DNA from: Pseudoruegeria sp. SHC-113
GTDB lineage: Bacteria; Pseudomonadota; Alphaproteobacteria; Rhodobacterales; Rhodobacteraceae
DNA length: 64,000 nucleotides
Direction of reading: 5' to 3'
Assembly (NCBI RefSeq): GCF_025376885.1
Contig: NZ_JAHUBR010000001.1
Span: 1,116,001 to 1,180,000, forward strand
A model generated the notes under the pieces. That model ran no database searches. It saw only the letters and a list, made by a program, of their open reading frames with translations, and was not told the origin of the DNA. A program made the translations under genes and the position numbers. Positions 46,853-56,000 of this stretch are shown piece after piece (position 1 is the stretch's first letter; each line of letters begins with the position of its first letter).

Positions 46853-47758
46853 ATGGAACTCTGGATCCCCATCACCATCGGCGCTGCTCTGGCGCAGAAC
46901 CTGCGCTTCATGCTGCAAAAGCATCTGAAGGGCGGCAAGCTCTCCACCGGCGGGGCGACGTTTTCGCGCTTCCTCTATTCCGCGCCGCTGGTCGCGCTTC
47001 TGGTGGCGGCCTATGTGGGCGCCACGAGGCAGGCGCTGCCCGATCCCGGCGCGCGCTTCTGGATCTTCGCGCTCACCGGAGGGCTGGCGCAGGTGCTCGC
47101 GACGATGTGCGTCGTCGCGCTCTTTGCCGAGCGTAATTTTGCGGTGGGGATCACCTTCAAGAAAACCGAAGTGCTGCAAACCGCCTTGCTGGGCTTCGTG
47201 GTGCTGGGCGAGGGCATCTCGCTTGGCGCGCTTTGTGCGATGCTGCTGGGCTTTGTGGCCGTTGTCCTGCTGGCCGATCCGCCCAAGGCGGGCGGGCAGG
47301 GGGGCTGGAAACGCTACCTGAACCGCGCCACCGGGCTGGGCGTGCTCTCTGGCGTGCTCTTTGCCTGCTCCGCCGTGGGCTACCGGGGCGCGTCGCTTTC
47401 GCTGGGGGATCTGGATTTCTTCCTGCGCTCGGCCTTCACGCTCTCCTGCGTGACGGCGGCCCAAACGATTGGCATGGCGCTCTGGCTGCGCTGGCGCGAA
47501 CCCGGCGAGATCACCCGCGTGCTGGCAAGCTGGCGCGTGGCTGCGCTTGTGGGGGTGACGTCCATGCTGGGCTCGCTCGGCTGGTTCACGGCCTTCACCC
47601 TGCAAAACGCCGCCTATGTGAAGGCGTTGGGGCAGATCGAACTGCTGTTCAGCTTCCTCGCCACCGTTTTCGTGTTCCGCGAAAGCACCACCCGGCGGGA
47701 GATCGTCGCGATGCTCCTGCTGACGGCCAGCATCCTGCTGCTGATCCTCTTCAAGTAA
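46853..47758 (+). CDS. EamA/DMT-family transporter
   Basis: A 301-residue protein with ten predicted membrane helices in two EamA repeats (first at residues ~3-140, second ~155-300). Proline and glycine landmarks such as FKKTEVLQTALLGFVVLGEGIS and the C-terminal copy LGQIELLFSFLATVFVFRE show the drug/metabolite transporter superfamily. Substrate unknown. Starts 38 bases after the desaturase gene on the same strand. The 3' end overlaps the convergent NUDIX gene by eight bases. Confidence 0.87.
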   Translation: MELWIPITIGAALAQNLRFMLQKHLKGGKLSTGGATFSRFLYSAPLVALLVAAYVGATRQALPDPGARFWIFALTGGLAQVLATMCVVALFAERNFAVGITFKKTEVLQTALLGFVVLGEGISLGALCAMLLGFVAVVLLADPPKAGGQGGWKRYLNRATGLGVLSGVLFACSAVGYRGASLSLGDLDFFLRSAFTLSCVTAAQTIGMALWLRWREPGEITRVLASWRVAALVGVTSMLGSLGWFTAFTLQNAAYVKALGQIELLFSFLATVFVFRESTTRREIVAMLLLTASILLLILFK

Positions 47759-48440
47759 GAGGCGAGGCCCCGGCGAGCCGCAGGAAGAGCGATTCCTCGT
47801 CGTCGTTGCGGAAGAAGGGCACCTCTTCGGGCATCTCGCCCGTGCGCAGCGCGCGGGAAAGCTCGGCCAAAACCACCTCGGTGATGAAGGGCAGATCGTA
47901 GCTGCGGGCTTCGGACAGCGGCACCCAGTGCAGATGCGAAAGCTCATCGGAGGCGCGGGAGAAATCGTCCGGATCGCTTTGCAGCGCCTCCACATGGGCC
48001 ACGAAGAAACGCGCATCGAACCGGCGGGGGCGGCCCGGCGGGGTGATCGCGCGGAAGAAGAAGCGCAGGCCCTCGGGCGAGGGCAGGTGGCCTGTGGCGG
48101 CGTAACTGTGCCAATCGTCCGGCACCTCATCAGGCCATGTGCCGGGCGCGCCGAGGATCAGCCCGGTTTCCTCCCACAACTCCCGCACGGCGGCCACGTA
48201 GAGCGCCGGCACGAGTGCGGCGTCAGATTCCTGTGCGAGGCGTGCGGCGCAAGGCGCAGGCGGCGGGCTGGCGAGCGCCACATCGGCGTCGCCCGCATCC
48301 ACCGCGCCACCGGGAAAGACATATTTGTTGGGCATGAAGACAGCCCCGGCCCCGCGCTGGCCCATGAGCACCTTGGGGGCGCTGCCCGCATCGCGCAAAA
48401 GGATCACCGTCGCGGCGTCGCGGATCGCTGTCTTGTCCAT
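47751..48440 (-). CDS. NUDIX hydrolase, NUDT19/RP2-like
   Basis: A 229-residue hydrolase. The Nudix box is split as in NUDT19-type enzymes: FPGGAVDAGDAD, then an insertion of about 35 residues, then AAVRELWEETGLIL with the metal-binding REL-x-EE. That subgroup acts on CoA and acyl-CoA or nucleoside diphosphate derivatives. The start MDKTAIRDAAT follows AAGGGGCC. It is 43 bases downstream of the DUF983 gene on the same strand, likely co-transcribed. Confidence 0.87.
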   Translation of the reverse strand: MDKTAIRDAATVILLRDAGSAPKVLMGQRGAGAVFMPNKYVFPGGAVDAGDADVALASPPPAPCAARLAQESDAALVPALYVAAVRELWEETGLILGAPGTWPDEVPDDWHSYAATGHLPSPEGLRFFFRAITPPGRPRRFDARFFVAHVEALQSDPDDFSRASDELSHLHWVPLSEARSYDLPFITEVVLAELSRALRTGEMPEEVPFFRNDDEESLFLRLAGASPLT

Positions 48441-48483
48441 GGAAGGCCCCTTTGAAACCTCGTCCGCCAGTGGGGCGCGTGGG

Positions 48484-48882
48484 CTACTTATGCCCGAAGC
48501 CGTGCAGGCGCTTGGCCCATTGCAAGGCAATGAACGCCCCCTTGATGCGCGGCAAGAGATACAGCGAAAGCGCCACGCAGCCAACCGAAAGGAAGGCCGC
48601 CATAGTTAGCGGGTCCGGGCGCAGCTCCGTGTAGGTGACATGGATCACCGGGGCCATCAGGTGGCCGACGACGAGGATCGTCAGGTAGGCGGGGCCATCG
48701 TCGGCGCGCTGGTGGTGCAGTTCTTCCCCGCAGACAGGGCAGCTGTCGCGGACCTTCAGATAGCCCGAAAACATCTCGCCCGCGCCGCAGTTGGGGCAGC
48801 GGCGGCGCCAACCGCGCAGCATGGCGGGGCGCACGGGGCGATCTTCTTCCTGGTGCCCCGGATGGGTGGCGATGTCGGTCAT
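48484..48882 (-). CDS. DUF983 membrane protein with zinc ribbon
   Basis: A 132-residue protein: N-terminal zinc-ribbon cysteines RRCPNCGAGEMF and DSCPVCGEEL, then two membrane helices (residues ~63-82 and 88-108). DUF983 proteins are frequent near cytochrome oxidase or redox genes in alphaproteobacteria, but no function is proven. The start MTDIATHPGH has no strong ribosome site. First gene of a pair with the NUDIX hydrolase. Confidence 0.85.
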   Translation of the reverse strand: MTDIATHPGHQEEDRPVRPAMLRGWRRRCPNCGAGEMFSGYLKVRDSCPVCGEELHHQRADDGPAYLTILVVGHLMAPVIHVTYTELRPDPLTMAAFLSVGCVALSLYLLPRIKGAFIALQWAKRLHGFGHK

Positions 48883-49122
48883 GAGGCGCGCCCTGTGGTT
48901 TGCGTTGAGCCCTGCAACATAGGGCTTTGCGCGCGCACGGGAACCCGGTGAAGTGACCTTGCGTCGAGGTGTCGCAAGACTGTGCGCGCTAATCACGAGG
49001 CCGTGATCAGACGAAAAAAATCGCCCCCCGCCGACGGAAACCTGAAGCCCCTCCGTTTGACCTTGTGAACGCGGCAGACACAGGCCGCGCTTCCAGAGAA
49101 ACCGAAAAGGAAGGACTACAGG

Positions 49123-49656
49123 ATGAAACGCTCCCAACTGATCGCCGGCGCAACCGCACTGGCCGTTCTGGCCACCGCATTCGGGGCCGCGACCACGGCA
49201 GAGGCCAAGCCAGGCAAGGGCGGCCACCGTGGCCAGGAGATGACCTTCGAGCAGCTCGACGTCAACGGTGACGGCAAGATCACCGCAGAAGACCTCGCCG
49301 CCGCGAAAGCTGCGCGCTTCACCGAGATGGATGCCGACGGCAACGGCACGATCTCTGCCGAAGAGCTGAGCGCCAAGATGGAGGCCCGCCACGCCGACCG
49401 CGCCGCGAAGATGATCGAGCGGCTCGACACCAACGGTGACGGTGTGCTCTCGGCCGAAGAGCTTGAAGCTGGCCGCGGCGGCAAGGGCGATCGCGAAGGC
49501 GGCGACCGGGCCGCACGGATGATCGAACGCTTCGACACCGATGGCGATGGTGCCATCTCGGCCGAGGAATTCGAGGCCGCCAAGGAAAAGATGGCCGAAC
49601 GCCGCGATGGCAAGGGCCGCGATGGCAAAGGCAAGGACGGCAAGCGCGGCGAATAA
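49123..49656 (+). CDS. Secreted EF-hand calcium-binding protein
   Basis: A 177-residue protein with a signal peptide (residues 1-28, cleavage after AEA) and four EF-hand loops: DVNGDGKITAED (46-57), DADGNGTISAEE (70-81), DTNGDGVLSAEE (102-113) and DTDGDGAISAEE (138-149). Each has the full calcium-ligand set. The C-terminus is a Lys/Arg/Gly/Asp repeat tail. It is periplasmic or secreted. An ECF sigma gene starts 93 bases downstream on the same strand, which suggests it may be part of a metal- or calcium-linked stress unit. Confidence 0.9.
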   Translation: MKRSQLIAGATALAVLATAFGAATTAEAKPGKGGHRGQEMTFEQLDVNGDGKITAEDLAAAKAARFTEMDADGNGTISAEELSAKMEARHADRAAKMIERLDTNGDGVLSAEELEAGRGGKGDREGGDRAARMIERFDTDGDGAISAEEFEAAKEKMAERRDGKGRDGKGKDGKRGE

Positions 49657-49749
49657 ACGCCACGCGTGCTGGCGGGGGCGGCGTGCTGCCCCCGCCGCAT
49701 TGCCCGGGCGGATTGCTCCGGGCGTTTGAACGCGCTACGCAAAACGGGA

Positions 49750-50334
49750 ATGGATATGCCGTTTGATGCCATGAGCGAGGTCAGCGACGAGGCCCTTCTC
49801 GTCCTCTACGCCAACGGGGACCGCGCCGCCGCGCGGGCCTTGACGGTGCGGCTGACTCCGCGTGTTCTGGGCTATGCCGCCCGCGTGCTGTCGGATCCGG
49901 CGGAGGCCGAGGACGTGGCGCAGGAGGCGATGTTGCGGCTCTGGCGGATCGCGCCGGAGTGGCGGCAGGGGGAGGCAAAAGTCTCCACCTGGCTCTACCG
50001 CGTGGTGGCCAACCTGTGCACCGACCGGCTGCGCAAGCGCCGGGCCGGGTCGCTGGACGAGGCCGAGGAGCCGCAGGACGAGGCCCCCGGTGCCGAGGAA
50101 CGCCTGCAACAGGCCGCCCGCGCGCACGCCTTGAACGCCGCGCTGGCCAGATTGCCCGAACGGCAGCGGCAGGCGGTGGTTCTGCGCCATTTGGAAGGGC
50201 TTGCGAACCCGGAGATTGCCGAGGTTCTGGAGATCAGTGTCGAGGCCGTGGAAAGCCTGACGGCACGGGGAAAGCGCGCGCTGGCCGAGGCGCTGGCCGC
50301 ACAACGTGAAGCATTGGGGTACGAAGATGACTGA
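49750..50334 (+). CDS. ECF-type RNA polymerase sigma factor
   Basis: A 194-residue sigma factor with region 2 (YAARVLSDPAEAEDVAQEAMLRLWR, then WLYRVVANLCTDRLRKRR) and region 4 (LPERQRQAVVLRHLEGLANPEIAEVLEIS). Start options are 49750 and 49756; neither has a strong ribosome site. Its end overlaps the next gene by eight bases, the usual layout for a sigma/anti-sigma pair. The third gene looks like a periplasmic metal sensor, so the closest model is the CnrYXH type of metal-responsive ECF system. Confidence 0.92.
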   Translation: MDMPFDAMSEVSDEALLVLYANGDRAAARALTVRLTPRVLGYAARVLSDPAEAEDVAQEAMLRLWRIAPEWRQGEAKVSTWLYRVVANLCTDRLRKRRAGSLDEAEEPQDEAPGAEERLQQAARAHALNAALARLPERQRQAVVLRHLEGLANPEIAEVLEISVEAVESLTARGKRALAEALAAQREALGYEDD

Positions 50335-50692
50335 CCGCAGCGAAATGGACGATGAGCTGGAGCTGTTCTTCAGCGCCGGTCGCGCGCATGCCGCGCAGCC
50401 GTCCAACGACCTTTTGATGAAAATCGCCGCCGAGGCCGATGCCGAAGCGCTGGCGCGCGAGGCTTTGGTGGCTGCACAGGCCCGCCCCGCGCCGCGCGGG
50501 CTCTGGGCCGGGCTGGTGGCCACCATCGGCGGCTGGCCCGCCATGGCCGGCGTGCTGACGGCCTCGGCCGCGGGTTTCTGGATCGGTTTCAGCGCCCCGG
50601 CCCCCCTTGCCGACGGGGTGTCCTGGCTCAATGATACGGCCTATGTGTCGGATTACCTGCCCAGCTACGAGCTGGCATCGGCGCTGGAGTGA
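50327..50692 (+). CDS. Putative anti-sigma factor, single-pass membrane protein
   Basis: A 121-residue protein with an acidic-to-basic cytoplasmic N-terminus (MTDRSEMDDELELFFSAGR), one membrane helix at about residues 67-90 (GGWPAMAGVLTASAAGFWIGF) and a short periplasmic tail ending YLPSYELASALE. It lacks a zinc anti-sigma motif. The position, starting inside the sigma gene and followed by a periplasmic sensor-like gene, supports an anti-sigma role (compare CnrY). The assignment is by context. Confidence 0.65.
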   Translation: MTDRSEMDDELELFFSAGRAHAAQPSNDLLMKIAAEADAEALAREALVAAQARPAPRGLWAGLVATIGGWPAMAGVLTASAAGFWIGFSAPAPLADGVSWLNDTAYVSDYLPSYELASALE

Positions 50693-50695
50693 CGG

Positions 50696-51226
50696 ATGAC
50701 GAATGAAACACAATCCCCCAAGCCCGGCCCCGATGCGGGTGGCCCCGAAAAACCGGGCCTGCCGCGCCGGGTGAAGCTGCTGCTTGGGCTCTCGCTCAGC
50801 CTGAACGCGCTGGTGGTTGCCTTGGCGCTGGGCGCGGTGCTCTCGCCGGACGGTCCGCGCAAGGGGCCGCCGCGGGTGAAGGACATTGGCGCGAACGCCA
50901 TGGTGCGCGCGCTGCCCGAGGCGCGGCAGAAAGCCCTGCGCGAGGCTCTGGGCAACCGGATTGGCAAGGATGGCAAAGACGCGCGGGTGGATCTGCGCGC
51001 CATCAGCCGCGCCCTGCAGGAGGCCCTGCGGGCCGAGCCCTTCGACGTGGCGCGGGTGGATGCGATCCTGCAGGAAACCGAATCCCGCCGCGACGCGCAA
51101 TTGGCGATCGGACGGGAGGTCTTCCTGATGCAGCTCAACGAGATGAGCCCTGAGGAGCGCCTCGCCTTTGCCGACCGCTTGCAGGAGCAAAGCCGCCGCG
51201 GCCCAGGCAAACCGCCGCGCGACTGA
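50696..51226 (+). CDS. CnrX/ZraP/Spy-like periplasmic sensor
   Basis: A 176-residue membrane-anchored protein: basic N-terminus, one helix at about residues 26-48 (VKLLLGLSLSLNALVVALALG) and a helical periplasmic domain rich in Arg, Ala and Glu (ARQKALREALGNRI, ALQEALRAEPFDVARVDAILQETESRRDAQ, LAFADRLQEQSRR). This is the heavy-metal sensor/resistance (CnrX, ZraP, Spy) fold pattern. It begins four bases after the anti-sigma stop. It would sense a periplasmic signal and control release of the sigma factor. Confidence 0.78.
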   Translation: MTNETQSPKPGPDAGGPEKPGLPRRVKLLLGLSLSLNALVVALALGAVLSPDGPRKGPPRVKDIGANAMVRALPEARQKALREALGNRIGKDGKDARVDLRAISRALQEALRAEPFDVARVDAILQETESRRDAQLAIGREVFLMQLNEMSPEERLAFADRLQEQSRRGPGKPPRD

Positions 51227-51781
51227 CCCATCGGCCCTTTTTGCGAACGCCACCCGTGTTCTGGCGGGCCGTTAAGGCTCGCTTTGACCCGCCTGCAGCC
51301 CGGCGCGGGCTGGCGCGCGGGAGCGATGGGGGGGATGGCAGGGCATGGGCCGCGAAAGAGCCTGCAGCATTTCGGATTGGGCAAATGTCGCGTCTTCTCG
51401 GCCTCTCTCATGGATCAAACGCGAAGGACGATGCACGATGTGTCAGGTGAGACCCGAAACGCTTTTAGAAAGAGCGAACGGGCACGGAGGCTGCCCGGCG
51501 CATTGCCCCTTGATTTCTGGCGCACAGAAACTCTGCGCGCTAAAGCTTTACCCGGTTCGTTTTTCCAGCGCGGTTTAGCTGGTTCATTTTGCCAGCTGTC
51601 TTCGATCCGTGCACCCGATAGACCTCCCGCAGCAGCGGAGAAATACAATGGGCGGGCCGTTCCTGCCGCCCCTCGCGCCCTGCGCCAAAGAGTAGGCCAA
51701 CACGCCACCCACCAAGAACGCCTCGGCGTCATCCCACCAGCCTCCCAACAACCGACAGGCCATGCGACAAGCGGGTTGCGA
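51227..51781. other. 555-base gap without a convincing gene
   Basis: The region lies between the ends of two convergent genes. Short frames exist, the best starting at 51438 (MCQVRPETLLERANGHGG, 46 codons, GAAGGACG upstream), but none resembles a known family. No hairpin with a T-run was seen. Base composition is less GC-biased around 51440-51620 than in neighbouring genes. It could hold a small RNA or decayed DNA. Confidence 0.5.
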
Positions 51782-52681
51782 TCAGACGCCGGACACCGAG
51801 AGCCAGGGCGCATCCGGCGGGGCCGTTCCGCCGGGCATAACCTGTGGCCCGGTGGAGGCCCCTGTCAGACGGTGACGTTCCCAGGCGCGGCGCAGGCGTA
51901 GGAGCACTTCCTGCTCGCCGCAGGCCCCGTCGATCACATCCAGCGCGCCGCAGCGCAGGGCAAAGCGCGCGGCCTCGCCAAAAGGCTGGCGCGTGACGAA
52001 AACGAAAGCGGCGCTGGCCGGCACCCGCCACCCCGGCCCGTCCATCACGATGGCAAGGCTGCGCTCCGCAGGCGCATGGGCGGTGGAAAGTGCCCCGGCA
52101 TGGGCCGCGAGGCGAGTGATCATGTCGTGCGTGGCCCCGGCGGGGCCGGGAGAGATCCAGAACACTGCCTTGCCCGCAAAGGCACGCTCGGGCTCGCGCA
52201 GCCCGGCCTGCAGCGGCGGTGGCACGGTGAGCCCCGCCCGGCGGCGGCTGATGTTGTTGATCCTGTCCAGTAGGTAGCCCGGCGAGGCATCCTCCGCGAT
52301 CCAGTCTTCCGCGCCCATATCGAGCGCCTTGCCGCGCCGTGCCGCATCGGAGGGGCCGACAAGCAGTACGGCGGGCATCTGGCCGCTGCCCTGCGGAAGT
52401 GTAGAGGGGGTGGCTTGCGGTGCGGGTGGCGCTTCCGAGGCGCGAGGGGAAAGCGAGGGCTGCCCGGCGCCGGTGGGCTTTGCCCCGACAAGGATTTTGC
52501 GCAGATCGGTGCCTGCAGCGACGCGTGCCACGACGATATCGGCCCCGCTGTCCTTGCCGCATTCCGCGATGCGCCAGCGCGCGGGCAGTTCCACCACATT
52601 GTGATTGCCCGCTGCAAGCACGCCGCGCAGGGCGTGCAAAGGGCCACCGGCCAGATCGATCAGAAGTATCCGCGACGCCAT
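51782..52681 (-). CDS. PleD-like double-receiver protein without GGDEF
   Basis: A 299-residue cytoplasmic protein that resembles the tandem receiver part of PleD. Receiver-like segments are SRILLIDLAGGPLHALRGVLAAGNHNVVEL then MPAVLLVGPSDAARRGKALDMGAEDWI, and a second set ending FVFVTRQPFGEAARFALRCGALDVIDGACGEQEVLLRLR. The acidic pocket and phospho-acceptor aspartate are not recognisable (ADIVVARV at the usual position), and no GGDEF domain follows, so neither phosphorylation nor c-di-GMP synthesis is expected. It is divergent from the DUF3572 gene; I recall pleD and DUF3572 being neighbours in roseobacters. Confidence 0.65.
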   Translation of the reverse strand: MASRILLIDLAGGPLHALRGVLAAGNHNVVELPARWRIAECGKDSGADIVVARVAAGTDLRKILVGAKPTGAGQPSLSPRASEAPPAPQATPSTLPQGSGQMPAVLLVGPSDAARRGKALDMGAEDWIAEDASPGYLLDRINNISRRRAGLTVPPPLQAGLREPERAFAGKAVFWISPGPAGATHDMITRLAAHAGALSTAHAPAERSLAIVMDGPGWRVPASAAFVFVTRQPFGEAARFALRCGALDVIDGACGEQEVLLRLRRAWERHRLTGASTGPQVMPGGTAPPDAPWLSVSGV

Positions 52682-52734
52682 ATATCCACCGTTCAAAATA
52701 CGCGCTATCAGGCTTTCCTGAAGTGTCACGTGCA

Positions 52735-52742
52735 ATGGTTAA
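52735..52742 (-). promoter_or_regulatory. Possible CtrA half-site
   Basis: On the minus strand the sequence reads TTAACCAT, a CtrA half-site form. It is 29 bases before the DUF3572 start and 54 from the PleD-like start, both of a type linked with cell-cycle control. A second half at the right spacing is poor. Confidence 0.3.
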
Positions 52743-52770
52743 GAAATTGCATACAACCCTAGGCTGAAAC

Positions 52771-53049
52771 ATGACTCCTGACAACGCTCAAGTTCTGGCC
52801 CTGCAGGCCCTCGGCTGGCTGGCATCAAATGACGATCTTCTGCCCGTCTTCCTCGGGGCCAGCGGTGCGTCGCTTACGGATGTCCGCGCGCGGGCGGCGG
52901 AGCCCGAGTTCCTCGCCTCGGTGCTGGATTTCCTGCTGATGGACGACGCCTGGGTGATCGGCTTCTGCGCTGACTGCAACCTGCCGAATGAGGCGCTGAT
53001 GCAAGCCCGCGCCGCGCTGCCCGGCGGCGGGCAGGTGCATTGGACTTAA
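52771..53049 (+). CDS. DUF3572 protein
   Basis: A 92-residue soluble protein with ALQALGWLASNDDLLPVFLGASGA and DFLLMDDAWVIGFCADCNLP, the DUF3572 pattern, found in alphaproteobacteria. No function known. Divergent from the PleD-like gene and tail-to-tail with the dehalogenase, whose stop codon follows after one base. Confidence 0.88.
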   Translation: MTPDNAQVLALQALGWLASNDDLLPVFLGASGASLTDVRARAAEPEFLASVLDFLLMDDAWVIGFCADCNLPNEALMQARAALPGGGQVHWT

Positions 53050-53050
53050 C

Positions 53051-56000
53051 TCAGAGGTCCAGCTCCAGCACACCGCCGGGCTCTGCCGCGCGGGATTGGC
53101 AGAGGATGATACGGTTTTCCCGCTCTGCCTTTGACAGCACGAAGTCGCGGTGCTCCACCGCGCCGCCCGTAAGCCCGCAGGCGCAGACACCGCAGAGCCC
53201 GTCGGAACACTTCAGATCCACATGTACCCCGGCTGCGATCAGCGCATCCGCCGCGCTTTCCTGCGCGGACACGGCAATCTCGCGCCCGCTCTGGCGCAGC
53301 TTCAGGCGGAAGGGGTGGTTTTCGTACTGGGGCAAGTCCGGCACGGCGAAAAATTCCTGATGGCGGGCCTCCTCGGGGAAGCCAGCGGCCTCTGCCGCCT
53401 CCATCACGGCGGCCATATAGGCGTCCGGCCCACAGGTATAGACATGCGCGCCCGCGCGATGCGTCAGGATCTGTGCGAGATCGGCGCGGGTGCCTTCCGC
53501 CGAGATATGGAGATGCACTTTGTCGGCCCAGGGCACGGTGGCCAGATCGGCCAGAAAGCCCGCGCTGTCGCGGCTGGCCACGCTGTAATGCAGCGCGAAG
53601 GGCCGCCCAAGCGCGTGCAGCCGATGGGCCATGGCGATCATCGGCGTGATGCCGATGCCGCCGCCCATGAGAAAGCTGAAACTGGCCTCTTCCTGCAGCG
53701 GGAAGTGGTTGATCGGGTGGGAAACGAACACCCGCCGCCCCGGTGCAAAGATGCGGTGTAGGAGCTTTGAGCCGCCCCGGCCTCGCGCCTCGCGCAGCAC
53801 GGCGATCTGGTAGCAAGAGCGGTCCGCCGGATCGCCCGAGAGCGAATACTGCCGGAAGAACTCCGGCGCGACGACGACATCCACATGCGCCCCTGCCGTG
53901 AAGGGCGGCAAGTCCGCGCCGTCGGGGTGGCGGAACTCGTATTTCGTGACGCCCTGCGCCATCTGCTCCACCTTGCTCACAACGAGCGAGAGCACCGGCG
54001 CTTCCGCGTTGCCGGCCGTATAGACATGTTCCGGCGGCGTGCCGGCAGCGCGGGCGGCCTTGTGCTGATCGGCGGTGAGCATGGCCTTATAGGCGGCAAT
54101 CCCGGCCTCGCGGTCCATCGGGAAGGGCCAGGGGTAGGGCGGCGGGGCCAGCGGAGCGGGGTAGACGGCCAGCGTCTGATCCTCAAACCGCAGCTTCAGA
54201 TCCTTCTGCAAGGCGCGGGCGTTTACGGGGTGCGCGGAAGGGCGATAGGCCCCATCGTCCACCATCTCCAGATCCCACCACCATTTCTTTGCCTGGTTGA
54301 TCTCCCCCTTGCCGAGCGCGTCATCCAGTTTGGCCAGCGGCTTGGCGAGCCCCGGCGCGTGGCTGGCGAGCCAGCGGAAGGGGGCCTCGGCGAAAAGGCC
54401 TTCAAGGTTCCACGGGCAGGTTTTCATGCAGCGGCCACACATGGCACCGTTCTTCTGGCTCACGCGGTAGGTGGTGCATTTCTGGCTGTCGGATTTCCAG
54501 ATTTCATAGCCGTTGAACATCAGCTTCGGCCCCGCCGTGATCGCGCCTGAGGGGCATTCGCGGGCGCATTTGTTGCAGGCCTCGCAGAAGCGCTGCAGGC
54601 CGAAATCGATCGGCTTGTCGTGCGCCATCGGCATGTTCGTCGTCACCACGCCGCTTTTCAGGCGCGGGCCGAGGAAGGGGTTCAGGATCACCTCGCCGAT
54701 GCGGGAGACCTCGCCCAGCCCGGCGAGCAGCAGCAGCGGCGGGTGAAGGACTTCATCGTCCATCACCGAATGCACGCGCGCGGTATAGCCGAGCTTGCGG
54801 ATATGGGCGGCGAGCACGCCGCCGAGCAGCGAAAACCTCAAATAAGCGCGCATGGACTGAGCGCAGGCGATCCAGTCATCGCCGCTCGCGCCTTCCATCG
54901 TTTCGTGCCCCTGATCGATGATCATGGAAATCGCGTTGCGGTGGTAGGGCGCGATCGGCTGGCCGCTGGCGTCGTGGGAGTAATAGGCCCAATCCGGGCA
55001 GGCAGAGAGGCCGACGGCATCCACCCCCAGATAATAGAGCGCAGCCTTGATGCTGGCAGCGTTGCGCGCGGGATCTTCGGTGGAGGGGTGCACGTCGGGC
55101 GCGGCCTCGCCGTCCTGCAGCACGGTGAAGGCCCCAAGGCTGGGGCGGAAGGCAAAGGCAGAGGCCGACTTGCGCACGTAGTTGCCGTTCTTTGCAGCCT
55201 CCTGCACCTGTTTGCCCAGATCGCCAAAGAGGCCGCGCGCGAACATGTTGGCGCGTTTCGGCACGCGGGCCACATTTTCAGCGTCGATATAGGTTGTCGG
55301 CTCCTCCACGCGCTTCAGGGTTTCGAACGGGTGCGGCCCGGCGGCGAAATCGCGCTTAGAGAAAGGATCGCGGTTGCGGGCGGATTTCGCGTGGGTGCCG
55401 AGCCCGCTGCGGTAACTGGCGGGCGGCTTGGCCCCGGGTGCTAGCGGCTGATCGGGGGCAAGATCCAGCGTGGTTGTCACCACGGCAAGCTGGTAGCGCG
55501 AGCCAAGGAAGGGGTTGTCCGCCTGCGCGCCTTCGGCAAGGCCCGCGTTCACGGCGAGGCGGCGCAGGTGCACATCGCTCTCGGCCTCAGAATGGGCGCG
55601 AGCATCCCAGCCCAGCGAGCGGATGTAGCTCGCCAGCGTGACGGCTGTTTCCATCGCGCGCAGGGTGCCGCGCTGGGCCTCGGCCTCGTGGATCCAGTCG
55701 CTGCCAGCTTCATCGGCGCGCGGCGGGCGCGGGGCGTCATAGAGGAACACCAGCGCGTGGGTGTGGTGGCGGCAATCGCCCTTGGGCGCTTTGAGGGACT
55801 CCCTCAGCCCGGCCATGATCACGTCGATCCCGGCGGCCAGCGTCTTGACCTGTTTTGTTTCCAGCGTCTGCGCCAGACGCGCGACATCCGGGTTGCGCGT
55901 GGGGGTGGCAAGCCAGTCGGCATCGCCGATCCGGGCCACGCCCACCATGGAAGCGTCGCAGTAATAGCCGAAGGCTTTCAGATGGTTGGCGCGCTCTTGC

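Noticed and set aside
49030-49070. ECF promoter GGAAAC..CGTTT upstream of the EF-hand gene
   Set aside because: The spacing between the two elements (12 bases) is too short for known ECF promoters.
51431-51901. Frame starting MHDVSGETRN downstream of the CnrX-like gene
   Set aside because: Second half is antisense to the PleD-like gene and composition is not protein-like; only a short frame at 51438 remains possible.
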